From positions 144,054,744 through 144,118,743 of the forward strand of contig NC_058521.1 of NCBI RefSeq assembly GCF_904849725.1: 64,000 nucleotides of DNA. The letters are read 5' to 3'. This document shows positions 43,820-56,483 of this stretch, piece by piece. The stretch comes from Hordeum vulgare subsp. vulgare. Its lineage: Eukaryota; Streptophyta; Magnoliopsida; Poales; Poaceae. The position numbers and the translations under genes are program-made. Each line of letters begins with the position of its first letter. Positions within the stretch are counted from its first letter, which is position 1. The notes beneath the pieces are model-generated. The model was not told where the DNA came from. It worked only from the letters and a program-made list of their open reading frames with translations, and ran no database searches.

Positions 43820-46800
43820 CTAGGTTACCTCAATGGGGATGTGAATATCCCCAACAAGCAAATCATACTTCATCTTGACAGGAGGTATAGGGCATTCAAA
43901 GCTCCTAATAAGAATCGATGAAGTTTTTTCGATAGCATTGGTGCAATGTACTCGATATTGTTTCTTCGGAAAGTGCACCGTATTCTCATTACTGTTGGCA
44001 TGGAAAGTGACATTGCCTTTGTTGCAATCAATAACAGCCCCCGCAGTGTTTAAAAATGGTCTTCCAAGGATGCCCGCCATGGCATCATCCTCAAGAATAT
44101 CCAGGATAACAAAGTCCGTCAAGATAGTAAGTTAGCAACCACAACAGGCACATCCTCGCAAATGCCGATAGGGAAAGCAGTTGATTTGTCGGCCATTTGC
44201 AGAGAGATTTTAGTGGGTGTCAACTTATCCAGTTCAAGCCTACGATAAAGAGAGAGAGCCTAACACTAACACCGGCTCCAAGATCGCATAAAGTAGTTCT
44301 AACGTAGTTGCCTTTAATGGAGAAAGGTATAGTGGGCACTCCGGGATCACCTAGTTTCTTAGGAGTTCCACCCTTGAAGGTATAGTTAGCAAGCATGGTG
44401 GAAATCTCAACCTCAGGTATCCTCCTCTTATTAGTAATGATATCCTTCATGTACTTAGCATACAGAGACATTTTGAGCATATCTGTAAAACGCATTTGCA
44501 GAAAGACAAGTCTAATCATTTCAACAAATCGCTCAAAATCCTCATCATCCTTTTTCTTGGATGGTCTGGGAGGAAAGGGCATGGGTTTCTGAACCCATGG
44601 TTCCCTTTCTTTACCATGCTTCCTAGCAGCGAAATCGTTCTTATCGTATCTCTTGTTCTTAGGCCGTGGGTTATCAAGATCAACAGGTTCAATCTCCACA
44701 TCCTTATCATTGCTAGGTTGAGCATCAACATGAACATCACTATTGATATCATCATTAGGCTCATGTTCATCACCAGATTGTGTTTCGGCATCAGAGGCAG
44801 AGACATCGTTTGGATTCTCAGGTGTAACATCATCTGGGTTGCTAGCATGCAAGTTCCTATCTTCTTTCTTCTTCTTCCTAGGATGACTAGGTGCATCAGT
44901 GCTAACTCCCTGAGAATCTTGTTCAATTCTCTTAGGATGACCCTCAGGATACAAAGGTTCATGGGTCATTCTACCGCCTCTAGTGACGACTCTAACAGAA
45001 TTGTCATTCAACTCATTGAGCAAGTCATTCTGGGCCTTAAGTACTTGTTCTAACTGAGTAGTAACCATAGAGGCATGTTTACTCAAGAGCTTAAGATCAT
45101 TGACATTTCTGTCCACACAAGCACTTAAATGACTAAGCATACGAGCATTCTGTTCCAATTGTCTGCTAACATAATCATTGAAACTTTGTTGTTTGGCAAC
45201 AAAGTTATCAAATTCATCTAGGCATAAGATAGCAGGTTTATCAAAATAAATATCACTCTCATTGAATCTACGAAGAGAATTTACCTCTACTACGTGTATC
45301 GGGTTATCAAGACCATGGATCTCTTCGATAGGTGGTAGATTTTTGACATCTTCAGATTTAATGCCTTTCTCTCTCATGATTTCTTAGCTTCTTGCATATC
45401 TTCAGGACTGAGGAATAGAATATCTCTTTTCTTCGGAGTTGGCTTCGGAGGTGGTTCGGGAGTAGTCCAAGCATTCTCATTGCACAAGATATTATTCAAT
45501 AGGGTCTCAGCTTGTTCTACGGTTCGTTCCCTAAAAACACAACCGGCGCAACTATCTAGGTGGTCCTTAGAAGCATCGGTTAGTCCATTATAGTAGATAT
45601 CAAGTATTTCATTCTTCTCAAGAGGGTGATCAGGCAAAGCATTCAGTCGTTGGACGAGCCTCCCCCCAAGCTTGTGGGAGACTCTCTTCTTCAATTTGAG
45701 CAAAGTTGTATATTTCCTGCAAGGCAGCTTGCTTCTTATGGGCAGGGAAATATTTCTCAGAAAAGTAGTAGATCATATCCTGGGGACTACGCACACAACC
45801 AGGAGCAAGAGAAGTGAACCAAGTCTTAGCATCATCCGTTAGCGAGAAAGGAAACAGCTTAAGGATATAATAGTGGTGGATCTTTTCCTCGCTCGTGAAT
45901 AGAGTGGATATATCGTGCATTTTGGTAAGATGGGCTACAACCGTTTCAGACTCATAACCGTGAAAAGGATCAGATTCGACCAGAGTGATTAACTCAGGGT
46001 CGGCAGAGAATTCATAATCCTTATCGGTCACAAAGATAGGCGAAGTAGCAAACTTCGGGTCGTATTTCATCCTAGCATTCAGAGATTTTTCTTTCCACTT
46101 GCGCAGTAATTTCTCAACATCATAGCTATCCTTACAAGCAAGAAAGTCCTTAGCTATCTCTCCCTCCATAACATAACCCTCAGGCATATCAGGCAATTCA
46201 TATCTAGGAGTCAGACTGGGCATTCGGTACCCCCGAACCGAACGGTTCGGTACTTCGGTGTTTTAGCTTTCTCGGTTCCTAGAAAATGGTCATCGATCGG
46301 TCAGTCGCAATAAAAGAAACCGAGCCTTCGGTGCCCCGATTGATTGGTTCGGTATTCGGTTTTGCACCGAACAGACCGAACCGTTGGAGCCTAGTCGCCT
46401 GGGCACTACTGCGCTACGCTGTGCTAGTTGGATGGGATATCTGCTACATGTTTGTCTCGCCTAGGCTGAAAGTTGTGGTTTGTGTGGGCTAGATAACAAC
46501 ACGTGTTATGCTCAAAGGAAAAAAAGACAGGCGGTGAGTGAGACAGCAGGCAGCAACAAACAACACCCACATTCACAAAAATATGAGAAGCACACATGCA
46601 CCTAGTACATCTAGACTATAATTAGGGGACGAGCCGGCCAGCTTACAAAACTGTTTGCATGCATGGGAAATTAATGTTTGTTGGGTGGCAGGAGAAAGCA
46701 TATGAATGGCCCATTTATGCGCAGACCGAAATCACCGAAGTAAATTTGGTTTCTCATAATCGCTAACCGTGTATCGTACCCAATAAATCGGTTTCGGTCA

Positions 46801-47195
46801 CTTCGGCTTCGGTTCAATTTAATTCGGTTCGGTCGTTCTGTTTTCGGGTTATATGTCCACCCCTATCTAGGAGAGCTAGTTCTAGCAGGCAAAATAGCAG
46901 GTTCTACTTCAATAATCTCAGCAGTTTCAGAAGTATCATCACATGTAGGAGCAACTCTAGCAATTTGTGCATCAAGGAATGCACCTAGTGGTAAAGCAGT
47001 ATCATGCATAGCATCATGGACAGCAGAAGTAGCATCATCAAGCACAGGCGACATATCAAAATTTCTAGCAGGAGGTTTTGTCGCAAACTTACTCATAACT
47101 GAAGGTGAATCAAGTGTTGAGCTAGATGGCAGTTCCTTACCTGTCCTCGTAGTTGAGGGCAAGACTTTAGTTCTTGGATCTTTCGGATTCCTCAT
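43820..47195 (-). pseudogene. gag plus retropepsin-like segment of element B, broken
   Basis: Starts MRNPKDPRTKVLPST at 47195. The N-terminal domain lacks the expanded AMLDT repeats of D and E. It is interrupted by the hAT element (46211-46865), resumes at YELPDMPEGYVMEG, and is shifted by an extra C/G in the homopolymer at about 45661 (inside LPQAWGRL), again near 45375, and near 44255 by a 1-nt loss just after CDLGAGVSV. That last lesion differs from the one shared by D and E. A further 1-nt loss is near 44128. The last segment, ILGRPFLNTAGAVIDC, ends at 43820. Confidence 0.85.
46203..46873. mobile_element. hAT-like non-autonomous DNA transposon with 8-bp TSD
   Basis: A 655-bp insert (46211-46865) in the B gag, flanked by TCTAGGAG at 46203-46210 and 46866-46873. 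The empty site is seen in E near 12358. Terminal repeats TCAGACTGGGCAT and TAGGGGTGGACAT (right end, reverse complement) match at 8 of 13 positions, in the style of hAT elements. The interior is rich in TTCGGTTCGGT-type words near both ends and has no transposase frame. Confidence 0.8.
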
Positions 47196-47245
47196 AGTGA
47201 CCAGCAAACGTAAATCACAAGTGACTCAGAGAATAGAGCTATGCC

Positions 47246-47263
47246 TCCCCGGCAACGGCGCCA
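47246..47263 (-). promoter_or_regulatory. Primer binding site of element B (tRNA-Asp type)
   Basis: Exact TCCCCGGCAACGGCGCCA on the plus strand, 11 nt inside the LTR. Confidence 0.95.
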
Positions 47264-47274
47264 GAAAAAGGTCT

Positions 47275-48660
47275 TGATAACCCACAAGTATAGGGGATCG
47301 CAACAGTTTTCGAGGGTAGAGTATTCAACCCAAATTTATTGATTCGACACAAGGGGAAGCCAAAGAATATTCTCAAGTATTAGCAGTTGGGTTGTCAATT
47401 CAACCACACCTGAAAGATTTAGTATCTGCAGCAAAGTGGCAGCAGTAGGAGCAAAGTAACAGCAGTAGAAACAGAGTAACAGTAGCAGCAGTGACAGCAG
47501 TAGCGGCAAAGTAACATAGCAAGGACCAGTAGTAAAATACTCGTAGGCATTGGATCGGTGATGGATGATTATGCCGGATGCTATTCATCATGCAACAGTT
47601 ATAACACGGAGAGATATGTAACTAGCTCCAGTTCGTCAATGTAATGTAGGCATGTATTCCGTATGTAGTCATACGTGCTTAGGGAAAAGAACTTGCATGA
47701 CATCTATTCTCCATCCCTCCCGTGGCAGCGGGGTCCTAATGGAAACTACGGGATATTAAGGTTCTCCTTTTAATAAAGAACCGTACCAATGCATTAACAC
47801 TTAGTGAATACATTAACTCCTCATACTATGGTCATCTCCGGGAGTGGTTCCAGCTATTGTCACTCCGGGGTTGTCGGGTCATAACACATAGTAGGTGACT
47901 ACAACTTGCAAGATAGGATCAAGAACACACATATATTGACGACAACATAATAGGTTCAAATCTGAAATCATGGCACCCAGTCCCTAGTGACAAGCATTAA
48001 GCATGGCAAAGTAGTAGCAACATCAATCTCAGAACATAGTGGATACTAGGGATCAATCCCCATCAAAACTAACTCGATTACATGATAGATCTCATCCAAC
48101 CCATCACCGTCCAGCAAGCCTACGACGAGATTACTCACGAACGGTGAAGAGCAACATGGAATTGGCGATGAAGGAAGGTTGGTGATGACAATGGCGACGA
48201 TCTCCCCTCTCCGGAGCCCACAACGGACTCCAGATCTTCCCTCTAGAGGAAGAACAGGAGGTGGCGGCGCCTCCGTATCGTAAAATGCGATGAATTCTTC
48301 TCTTTGATTTTTTTCCGGACGAAAGGAACTAAATAGAGCAGAGATTGGAGGCGGTGGAGCTTCGTGGGCCCCACAAGCCTGCCAGGCGCGGCCAGGGGTG
48401 CCGCGCCTGGTGGGCTTGTGGGTTCTCAACTCCACCCCTCAGGTTGATTCTTGCGCGTGTATTTTTTATATATTCCACAAAAAATCCCCGTAAAAATTTC
48501 CAGGTCATTCCGAGAACTTTTATTTCTGCGCAAAAACAACACCATGGTAATTCTGCTGAAAACAGCGTTAGTCCGGGTTAGTTCCATTCAAATCATGCAA
48601 ATTAGAGTCCAAAACAAGGGCAAAAGAGTTTGGAGAAGTAGATACAATGGAGACGTATCA
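47275..48660 (-). repeat. 5' LTR of element B
   Basis: 1386 bp; element strand TGATACGTCTCC ... CTTGTGGGTTATCA. Promoter inverted repeat 48371-48421 with inner arms CCAGGCGCG and CGCGCCTGG. Ends directly at PBS spacing without relict PBS copies. Confidence 0.94.
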
Positions 48661-48665
48661 CATAC
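48661..48665. repeat. Target site duplication of element B, right (CATAC)
   Basis: Matches 18364-18368. Confidence 0.95.
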
Positions 48666-51600
48666 ACGTATCCGGTCTGTGACTTAGAGTCATCCGGATC
48701 TGTGTCGAAGCTAGCATCAACGTAACCCATTACGACGAGCTCTTCGTCACCTCCATAAACGAGAAACATCTCCTTAGTCCTCTTCAGGTACTTAAGGATA
48801 TTCTTGACCGCTGTCCAGTGTTCCATACCGGGATCACTTTGGTACCTCCCTACCAAAATTATGGCAAGGTTTATATCAGGTCTGGTACACACCATGGCAT
48901 ACATTAGAGAGCCTACGGCTGAAGCGTAGGGGACAGTACTCATCTTCTCTATATCTGTTGCCGTGGTCGGTGACTGAGTCTTACTCAATCTCATACCTTG
49001 CAAAACTGGCAAGAACCCCTTCTTTGAGTTTTCCATATTGAACTTCTTCAATATCTTGTCAAGGTATGTACTTTGCAAAAGACCTATGAGCCGTCTCGAT
49101 CTATCTCTATAGATCTTGATGCCTAATATGTAAGCAGCTTCTCCAAGGTCCTTCATTGAAAAACTCTTGTTCAAATAGGCCTTTATGCTCTCCAACAACT
49201 CTATATTATTCCCCATCAATAATATGTCATCCACATATAGTATGAGGAAAGCTACAGAGCTCCCACTCACTTTGTTGTACAGACAGGCTTCTCCATAAAC
49301 CTATATGAACCCAAACGCTTTAATCACCTCATTAAAGTGAATGTTCCAACTCTGAGATGCTTGCACCAGCCCATAGATGGAGCGCTGGAGCTTGCATACC
49401 TTGTTAGTACTCTTAGGGTCGACAAAACCTTCTAGTTGCATCATATACAAATCTTCCTTAAGATACCCATTAAGGAACGTTGTTTTGACGTCCATTTGCC
49501 AAATTTCATAATCATGAAAAGCGGCAATTGCTAACATGACTCGGACTGACTTCAGCTTAGCTACGCGAGAAAAAGTCTCATGTAGTCAACTCCTTGAATT
49601 TGTCGAAAACCCTTTGCGACAAGTCGAGCTTTGTAAACGGTCACATTACCGTTTGCATCAGTCTTCTTCTTAAAGATCCATTTATTTTCTGTGGCTTGCC
49701 GATCATTGGGCAAGTCCACCAAATCCCATACTTTGTTCTGATACATGGATCCTATCTCGAATTTCATAGCCCCAAGCCATTTGTTGGAATCCGGGACCGC
49801 CATTGCTTCTTCATAGTTCGAAGGTTCACTGTTGTCTAACAACATGATTTCAATCACAAGGTTGCGTACCACTCTGGTGCGGATTGTACCCTTGTGGACC
49901 TTCGTGGTTCAGTAGTAAGTTGATCCGAAGCTTCATGATCATCATCATTAACTTCCTCTTCAGTTGGCGTAGGCGCCACAGGAACAATCTCCCGTGATGC
50001 GCTACTCTCCATTTCGAGAGGGGTGTAATTACCTCATCAAGTTCTACTTTCCTCCCACTTACTTCTTTCGAGAGAAACTCTTTCTCTAGAAAGGATCCAT
50101 TCTTGGCAACAAAGGTTTTACCTTGGGATCTAAGATAGAAGGTATACCCAATAGTTTCCTTAGGGTATCCTATGAATACACATTTCTCTGCTTTGGGTTC
50201 GAGCTTTTCTGGTTGAAGTTTCTTCACATAAGCATCGCAGCCCCAAACTTTAAGAAACGACAGCTTAGGTTTCTTGCCAAACCATAGTTCATACAGTGTC
50301 GTCTCAACGGATTTAGACGGTGCCCTATTTAAAGTGAATGCTGCAGTTTCTAATGCGTATCCCCAAAATGATAGCGGTAAGTCGGTAAGAGACTTCATAG
50401 AACGTACCATATCTATTAAAGTGTTACGATGTTCAGACACTCTCTTGCGTAGCGGTGTGCCAGGCGGCGTCAGCTATGAAACAATTCCACACTTCCTTAC
50501 GTGTGTGCCAAACTCGTGACTCAAATATTCTCCTCCCCAATCAGATCATAGACACTTAATTTTTCTGTCACGTTGATTCTCAACCTCACTCTGAAATTCC
50601 TTGAACTTTTCAAACGTCTCAGATTTGTGCTTCATCAAGTAGATATACCCACACCTACTCAAATCATCGGTGAGAGTGAGAACATAACAGTAGCCACCGC
50701 AAGCTTCAACGTTCATTGGACCACACACATCAGTATGTATTATTTCCAATAAGTCGGTCGCTCTCTCCATTATTCCTGAGAATGGAGTCTTAGTCTTCTT
50801 GCCCATGAGGCACGGTTCGCATGTGTCAAATGATTCAAAGTCAAGAGACTCTAATAGTCCATCAGTATGGAGCTTCTTCATGCGCTTAACACCGATATGG
50901 CCAAGGCTGCAGTGCCACAAGTATGTGGGACTATCATTATCAACTTTACATCTTTTGGTGCTCACACTATGAATATGTGTAACATAATGATCGAGATTCA
51001 TCAAGAATAAACCATTCACCAACGGAGCATGACCATAAAGCATATCACTCATATAAATAGAACAACCATTATTCTCTGACTTAAATGAGTAGCCATCTCG
51101 CATTAAGCAAGACCCTGATACAATATTCATGCTCAAAGCTGGTACTAAATAACAATTACTTAGGTTTAAAACTAATCTCGATGGTAGATGTAGAGGCAAC
51201 GTGCCGACGGTGATCACATCGACCTTGGAGCCATTCCCGACGCGCATGGTCACCTCGTCCTTGGCCAGTCTCCGCTTATTCCGCAGTTCCTGCTTCGAGT
51301 TGCAAATGTGAGCAACAGCACCGGTATCAAATACCCAGGAGCTACTACGAGCATTGGTAAGGTACACATCAATAACATGTATATCACATATACCTTTAAC
51401 GTTGCCGGCCTTCTTGTTCGCTAAGTACTTGGGGCAGTTCCGCTTCCAGTGACCTTTTCCCTTGCAATGGAAGCACTCAGTCTCAGGCTTGGATCCATTC
51501 TTTTTCTTCTTCCCGGTATCTGGCTTACTGGGTGCAGCAATGACTTTGCCGTCTTTCTTGAAGTTCTTCTTACCCTTGCCCTTCTTCAAACTGGTGGTCT

Positions 51601-52237
51601 TATTGACCATCAACACTTGATGCTCTTTCTTGATTTCTACTTCTGCAGATTTCAGCATCGAGTACAACTCGGGAATGGTCTTTTCCATCCCTTGCATGTT
51701 GTAGTTCAGCAGAAAACCCTTGTAGCTTGGTGGGAGAGACTGGAGGATTCTGTCAATTACAGCGTCATCCGGAAGTTCGACTCCAAGCGAAGTCAGACGA
51801 CCGTGTAACCCAGACATTTTGAGTATATGCTCACTAACAGAACTGTTCTCCTCCATCTTATAGCTAAAGAACTTGTCAGAGACTTCATATCTCTCGACAC
51901 GGGCATGAGCTTGAAAAACTAGTTTCAGCTCCTGGAACATCTCATATGCTCCGTGTTGCTCAAAACGCCTTGGGAGCCCCGTTTCCAAACTGTATAACAT
52001 GCAACACCTAACCAGAGAGTAGTCATCACTCTGCGTGTGCCAGACGTTCTGAATGTCCTAGGTCGCTGCGGGAGCAGGAGGGTCACCTAGCGGTGCATTA
52101 AGGACATAAGCCTTTTTTGCTGCTTCGAGGATAAGCTTCAAGTTGCGAACCCAGTCCGCATAGTTGCTACCATCACCTTTCAGCTTGTTCTTCTCTAGGA
52201 ATGCGTTGAAATTGAGGTTGACAGGTGTGTTGGCCAT
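48666..52237 (-). pseudogene. Copia gag-pol of element A (gag, protease, integrase, RT), decayed
   Basis: BARE/Angela polyprotein. Gag starts MANTPVNLNFNAFLEKNKLK at 52237, with a TAG at codon 60 (52058-52060) and the same frame then open to 50546. CCHC zinc knuckle CFHCKGKGHWKRNC at residue ~255; protease site WVFDTGAVAHICN at ~303; integrase HHCC (WHCSLGHIGVKRM, CEPCLMGK) and first Asp in HTDVCGPM. A TGA follows KCL at 50546 (normally CGA). Further integrase at 50440-49850 (LNRAPSKSVETTLYELWFGK), RT at 49872-49561 (KWIFKKKTDANGNV), 49537-49301 (QMDVKTTFLNGYL) and 49270-48666 (catalytic LYVDDILLMGN), with frame breaks between. RNase H continues at 18363. Confidence 0.93.
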
Positions 52238-53482
52238 TGGATCTACAATATTTGTAAAGACAACTTTTAGACAAAGTTCATGACAATTAAGTTCATTTAA
52301 TCAAATTAAGTGTGAACTCCCACTTAAATCGACATCCCTCTAGTCATCTAAGTGATACATGATCCATGTTGACTAACCCATGTCCGATCATCACGTGAGA
52401 CGAACTAGTTGTCATGGTGAGCAACTTCATGCTAATCGTATTCAACCATACGACTCATATTCGACCTTTCGGTCTCTTGTATTCGAGGTCATGTATATAC
52501 ATGCTAAGCTCGTCGTGTCAACCTAAGTGTTTCGCATGTGTAAATCTGGCTTACAGCTGTTGTATGCGAACGTTAGAATCTATCACACCCTATCATCATG
52601 TGGTGCTTCAAGACAACGATCCTTTGCAACGGTGCACACTTAGGGGAATAAGTTCTCGAAAAAATTTATGAGGGATCATCTTATTATGCTACCATCGTTC
52701 TAAGCAATAAGATGAAAAACATGATAAACATCACATACAATCATATAGTGACATGATATGGCCATTATCATCTTTGCTCCTTCGATCTCCATCTTCAGGC
52801 ATCGCATGATCATCATTGTCACCGGCGTGACACCATGATCTCCATCATCGTGTCTCCATGAAGTCGTCATGTCAACTACTACTACCACTACTACTATAGC
52901 TAACCGTTAGCAATGAAGTAAAAGTAGTAAACACATGGCGTTGCATCTCATACAATAAATTAAGACAACTCCTATGGCTCCTGCCGGTTGTCATACTCAT
53001 CGACATGCAAGTCGTGAATCCTATTACAATAACATGATCGTCATACATCACACATGTAACATCACAACTTTGGCCATATCACATCACATGTCAAACCCTG
53101 CAAAAACAAGTTAGACATCCTTTAATTGTTGTTGCAAGTTTTACGTGGCTGATTTGGGTTTCTAGTAAGAACGCCTTCTTACCTACGTGACAGCCACAAC
53201 GATGATATGCCAAAGCTATTTACCCTTCATAAGGACCCTTTTCATCAATTCAATCCGACTAGAGTGGGAGAGACAGACACCTGCTAGCCACCTTTATGCA
53301 CGGTGTGCATGTTGGCCGGTGGAACCTGTCTCACGTAAGCGTACGTGTAAGGTCGGTCCGGGCCGCTTCATCCCACAATACCGCCGGAAGAGAATAATAC
53401 TAGTAGCGGCAAGCAATTGACAAATCAGCGCCCACAACCTTTTGTGTTCTACTCGTGCATAGAATCTACGCACAGAAAACCT
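52238..53482 (-). other. 5' leader of Copia element A
   Basis: About 1.25 kb between PBS and gag start, usual for BARE/Angela. No conserved frame is seen; it presumably holds dimerisation and packaging signals, not recognisable by eye. Confidence 0.75.
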
Positions 53483-53495
53483 GGCTCGGATGCCA
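53483..53495 (-). promoter_or_regulatory. Primer binding site of element A (initiator Met tRNA type)
   Basis: Element strand TGGCATCCGAGCC, a variant of TGGTATCAGAGCC complementary to initiator tRNA-Met, one base inside the LTR. Confidence 0.85.
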
Positions 53496-54569
53496 CTGTT
53501 GGGTAACGTAGCATAAATTCAAAATTTTCCAACGCCATATTCAGATCTTCCTATGGAGAGACCAGCAACAAGAGAGGGGTGAGTGCATATTCATACCTTT
53601 GAAGATCGCTAAGCGGAAGCGTTGCTAGAACGCAGTTGATGGAGCCGTACTCGCGGCGATTCAGATCGTGGTGTGATTTCGATCTAGTGCCGAACCACGG
53701 CACCTCCGCGTTCAACACACGTGCAGCCCGGTGATGTCTCCCGCACCTTGATCCAGCAAGGAGGAGCGAGATGTTGGGGAAGATCCCCGGCAGCACGACG
53801 ACGTGGTGTCGATGGAGAGATGAGGTCTCCCGACAGGGCTTCGCCAAGCACCGTGGAAGAGGAGGAAGAAGAAGAGCAGGGCTGCGCCGAGAGAGAGAGA
53901 GATGGAGAACCGTGTCTCCAAAGGCCAAAACCCCCACTATATATAGGGGGAAGGGAGGGGTGGCGCCCCCTTTCGGGTTTCCCCTTGAGGGGGGGCGACA
54001 GCCCTAGATGGGAGAGGGGGGCGGCCAGGGAGGAGAGGAGGTGGCGCACCCCTAGGTGGGCCTTAGGCCCACGAGCGCATAGGGTTTCCCCTCCCTCCCT
54101 CTCTGGTGCGCCTGGGCTGAGTGTGGGGGCGCACCAAGCCACCCAGGGGCTGGTTCCCTCCCGCACTTGTCCCATGTAGCCTTCCGGGGCTTGTGGCCCC
54201 TCCCGGTGGCCCTCCGGAACCCTTTCTGTGATCCCGACACTTTGCCGGTGGTGCCCGAAACATTTCCGGCGTCCAAACCCATCCATCCTATATATCAATC
54301 TTTACCTCCGAACCATTCCGGAGCTCCTCGTGACATCCGGGATCTCATCCGGGACTCCGAACAACCTTTGGTAACCTTGTACAACAATTCCCTATAACCC
54401 TAGCGTCATCGAACCTTAAGTGTGTAGACCCTATGAGTTCGGGAATCATGCAGACATGACCGAGACACTCTCCGGCCAATAACCATTAGCGGGATCTGGA
54501 TACCCATGGTCGCTCCCACATGTTCCACGATGATCTCATCGGATGAACCACAATGTCAAAGATTCAATC

Positions 54570-54574
54570 AATCC
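54570..54574. repeat. Target site duplication of element G, left (AATCC)
   Basis: AATCC before TGTCGGGGC; its partner is 61096-61100. Confidence 0.93.
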
Positions 54575-55216
54575 TGTCGGGGCTATACCCCGCAGTGTAA
54601 CCCGGCTTGGAGTATGACCCGCCAAGGACTTGGCGACTCATCGATGACTCAGCAGTGACCTGGCGGGCGACTCATACTTGTCCCCATAGGCGACTTAGAT
54701 AAATGAAGAAGGCCCAAGGCCCAGCGTACACCCTGGCAGAAGGCGGCTCATAGAGAGGCCAGGAGGGCCGGCTCACAAGAGAAGGCCCAAGAAGAGGAGA
54801 GACTCACTCACAAAGGAAACAAGACCCGGATTAGGATTCAAGAGAGACTAGTCCTATTCCTACTCCTAGTAGGACTCTACATGTAAACCTACCCCTTCCA
54901 CCTATATAAGGAGGGGTAAGGCGCCCCAAGAGGGACAAGATTTACAACTTAGGTCTAGACAAGACAAATCATGAGATAGAAAGATTAGACACCCACGAGA
55001 TTAGAGGTGGCGAGTCTGCACTCTTGTAATCGAGATCATCATCTTCATCAATGCAACACAAGCAGGACGTAGGCTTTTACCTCCATAGGAGGGGCCGAAC
55101 CTGGGTAAACTCACATCTCTCGATTCCGACCAACCCCTTCAAGCCGCCACATGGTTGTGATGGCTTCACACCTAAAGTTCTCTCACGAGAACATCTGTCG
55201 TGACAAAACCACGACA
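54575..55216 (+). repeat. 5' LTR of element G
   Basis: 642 bp, TGTCGGGGCTATACCCC ... CACGACA. TATA box CTATATAAG at 54902-54910. The last bases CACGACA became CATGATA in the 3' LTR, so the terminal CA is lost there. Confidence 0.92.
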
Positions 55217-55217
55217 G

Positions 55218-55236
55218 TTGGCGCCCACCGTGGGGC
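55218..55236 (+). promoter_or_regulatory. PBS-like sequence of element G
   Basis: TTGGCGCCCACCGTGGGGC begins one base after the LTR. The first TGGCGCC fits several tRNA 3' ends; the exact tRNA is not assigned. Confidence 0.6.
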
Positions 55237-56480
55237 AGATCGCACGGTGAAATTGTGTTTTTGGAGGGAATTATTTAGGAATCAAAATGCTCGTAAGTTA
55301 TTGGATTTTACAGACGAGCAGTCGAAGCAACGTACAACGATTTGAGTCAAGAGTTAGGGTTCGACGTTTGATACGCCGCCACCAACCCGAGCTGGCTAAT
55401 GGGCGATTTGAAGCCAGATCGAAACACAAAGAGCGACGGGTTTTCCATTGCGTGTATCGCGAGGCCCAAGATTGAGCGGGATTAAGCCATTGTACCAACC
55501 CGTACAAGTTGTTCCAAAGTTGCAGACCTAGAGAACCAATTGATCGCTAGCAAGAAGGAAAAGAGAAAAAGATGAAGGTGGACGCACACACAGATTCATC
55601 TAACCAGCCATGACCCGGAATCGGATTGGCACTCGAGCCGGACCCGTTGTTGCCGGCCTCGACCAGCAGGAGGCACACCTGGCCCTGCTCACCCAGTGCC
55701 TTGCCCGCACCGTGCAAGGATCCAAAACTCCAAAGAGAAAGAGAAGAGAAGACCATGAATCCAACGATCGAGAAAATAGATCGACCACGGGCCAAGCCGA
55801 TCTCGACTAGAACGCGGACTCAGTCTCCGCCTCCGCTGGTCCCCGCTGTCTCCACTTGGCCGCGCCGGCCGTCACCTCGCCTTCGGCCTCGAGCCGCCTC
55901 CGCGCGCTGCTCGGCAACCTCCCCGGGTCAAGCCGCAGCTCGTGCCCTGCCGTCTCCATTCAACAGCGTCGGCCGTCGCCTCGCCCCCTGACCAAGCTAC
56001 CCTGATTCTGCCTCTGCCTCCATGGCCGTGCTGCCGACCTCCTTGCACCGCTACACCGTCGCTCCTCCATGCCCGCATGAGCCGGCCTTCTCGTGACGTC
56101 GCGCCGGCTCGCGGTGCTGCACCCCGATCGCGCCACGCCTACATGCCGTCTGCGCTGCGCGCCGCACCTGCCGTGCATCACCTCAAACTGCCTCCCATCG
56201 AGCCGCCGCTGACTCGCGTTTGCTTTGAGCCGCCTCGGGTCATGCTATCTGAAGCGCGTCGCCTCAAGCTGCCTCTGATCGATCCGCTGTCCGTTTCCGC
56301 CATGGGTCGCTTCGCCTTGACCCGGCCCCTGCTTCACCCACTTCGCCATGGCCGTCTCCAGCTCACCTCGTCTACGCCGTGGCCTTGCCTGAAATGCCTC
56401 CGTCGCCAGGGAATCGCCCCGTCGCGCCTACAGCTCCTGCGACCACAGGGCGCCACGAGCGCCCATGACCCCGGGTTCAA
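55237..56480 (+). other. GC-rich internal 5' region of element G, possible gag remnant
   Basis: A 66-codon frame at 55610-55810 (MTRNRIGTRAGPVVAGLDQQ, then KRKRRE) may be a gag start remnant. 55800-56470 is GC-rich with many GCCGCCTC-type words and long overlapping frames in several phases, typical of base bias rather than coding. No protein family recognised. Confidence 0.45.
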
Positions 56481-56483
56481 GAC

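Larger units (their letters stand above)
18369..48660 (-). mobile_element. Non-autonomous Gypsy element B, carrying C, D and a hAT element
   Basis: LTRs 18369-19750 and 47275-48660, PBS 47246-47263, TSD CATAC. Without C and the hAT insertion it is about 9.4 kb. It has the same organisation as D and E (gag, retropepsin-like segment, spacer, ORF2, second PPT, leader) but is more diverged, and its LTR ends lack the PBS-derived extension. Inserted in the RNase H region of element A. Confidence 0.94.

Noticed and set aside
48602..49270. Single 222-codon RT protein ending YFSKLFCPCFGL
   Set aside because: The tail is readthrough into the B LTR; the Copia part stops at 48666 and continues at 18363.
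53551..54298. Overlapping open frames of 60-204 codons on both strands
   Set aside because: They lie in the GC-rich part of the Copia LTR and have equivalents in the other LTR (16347-17058) with different breaks.
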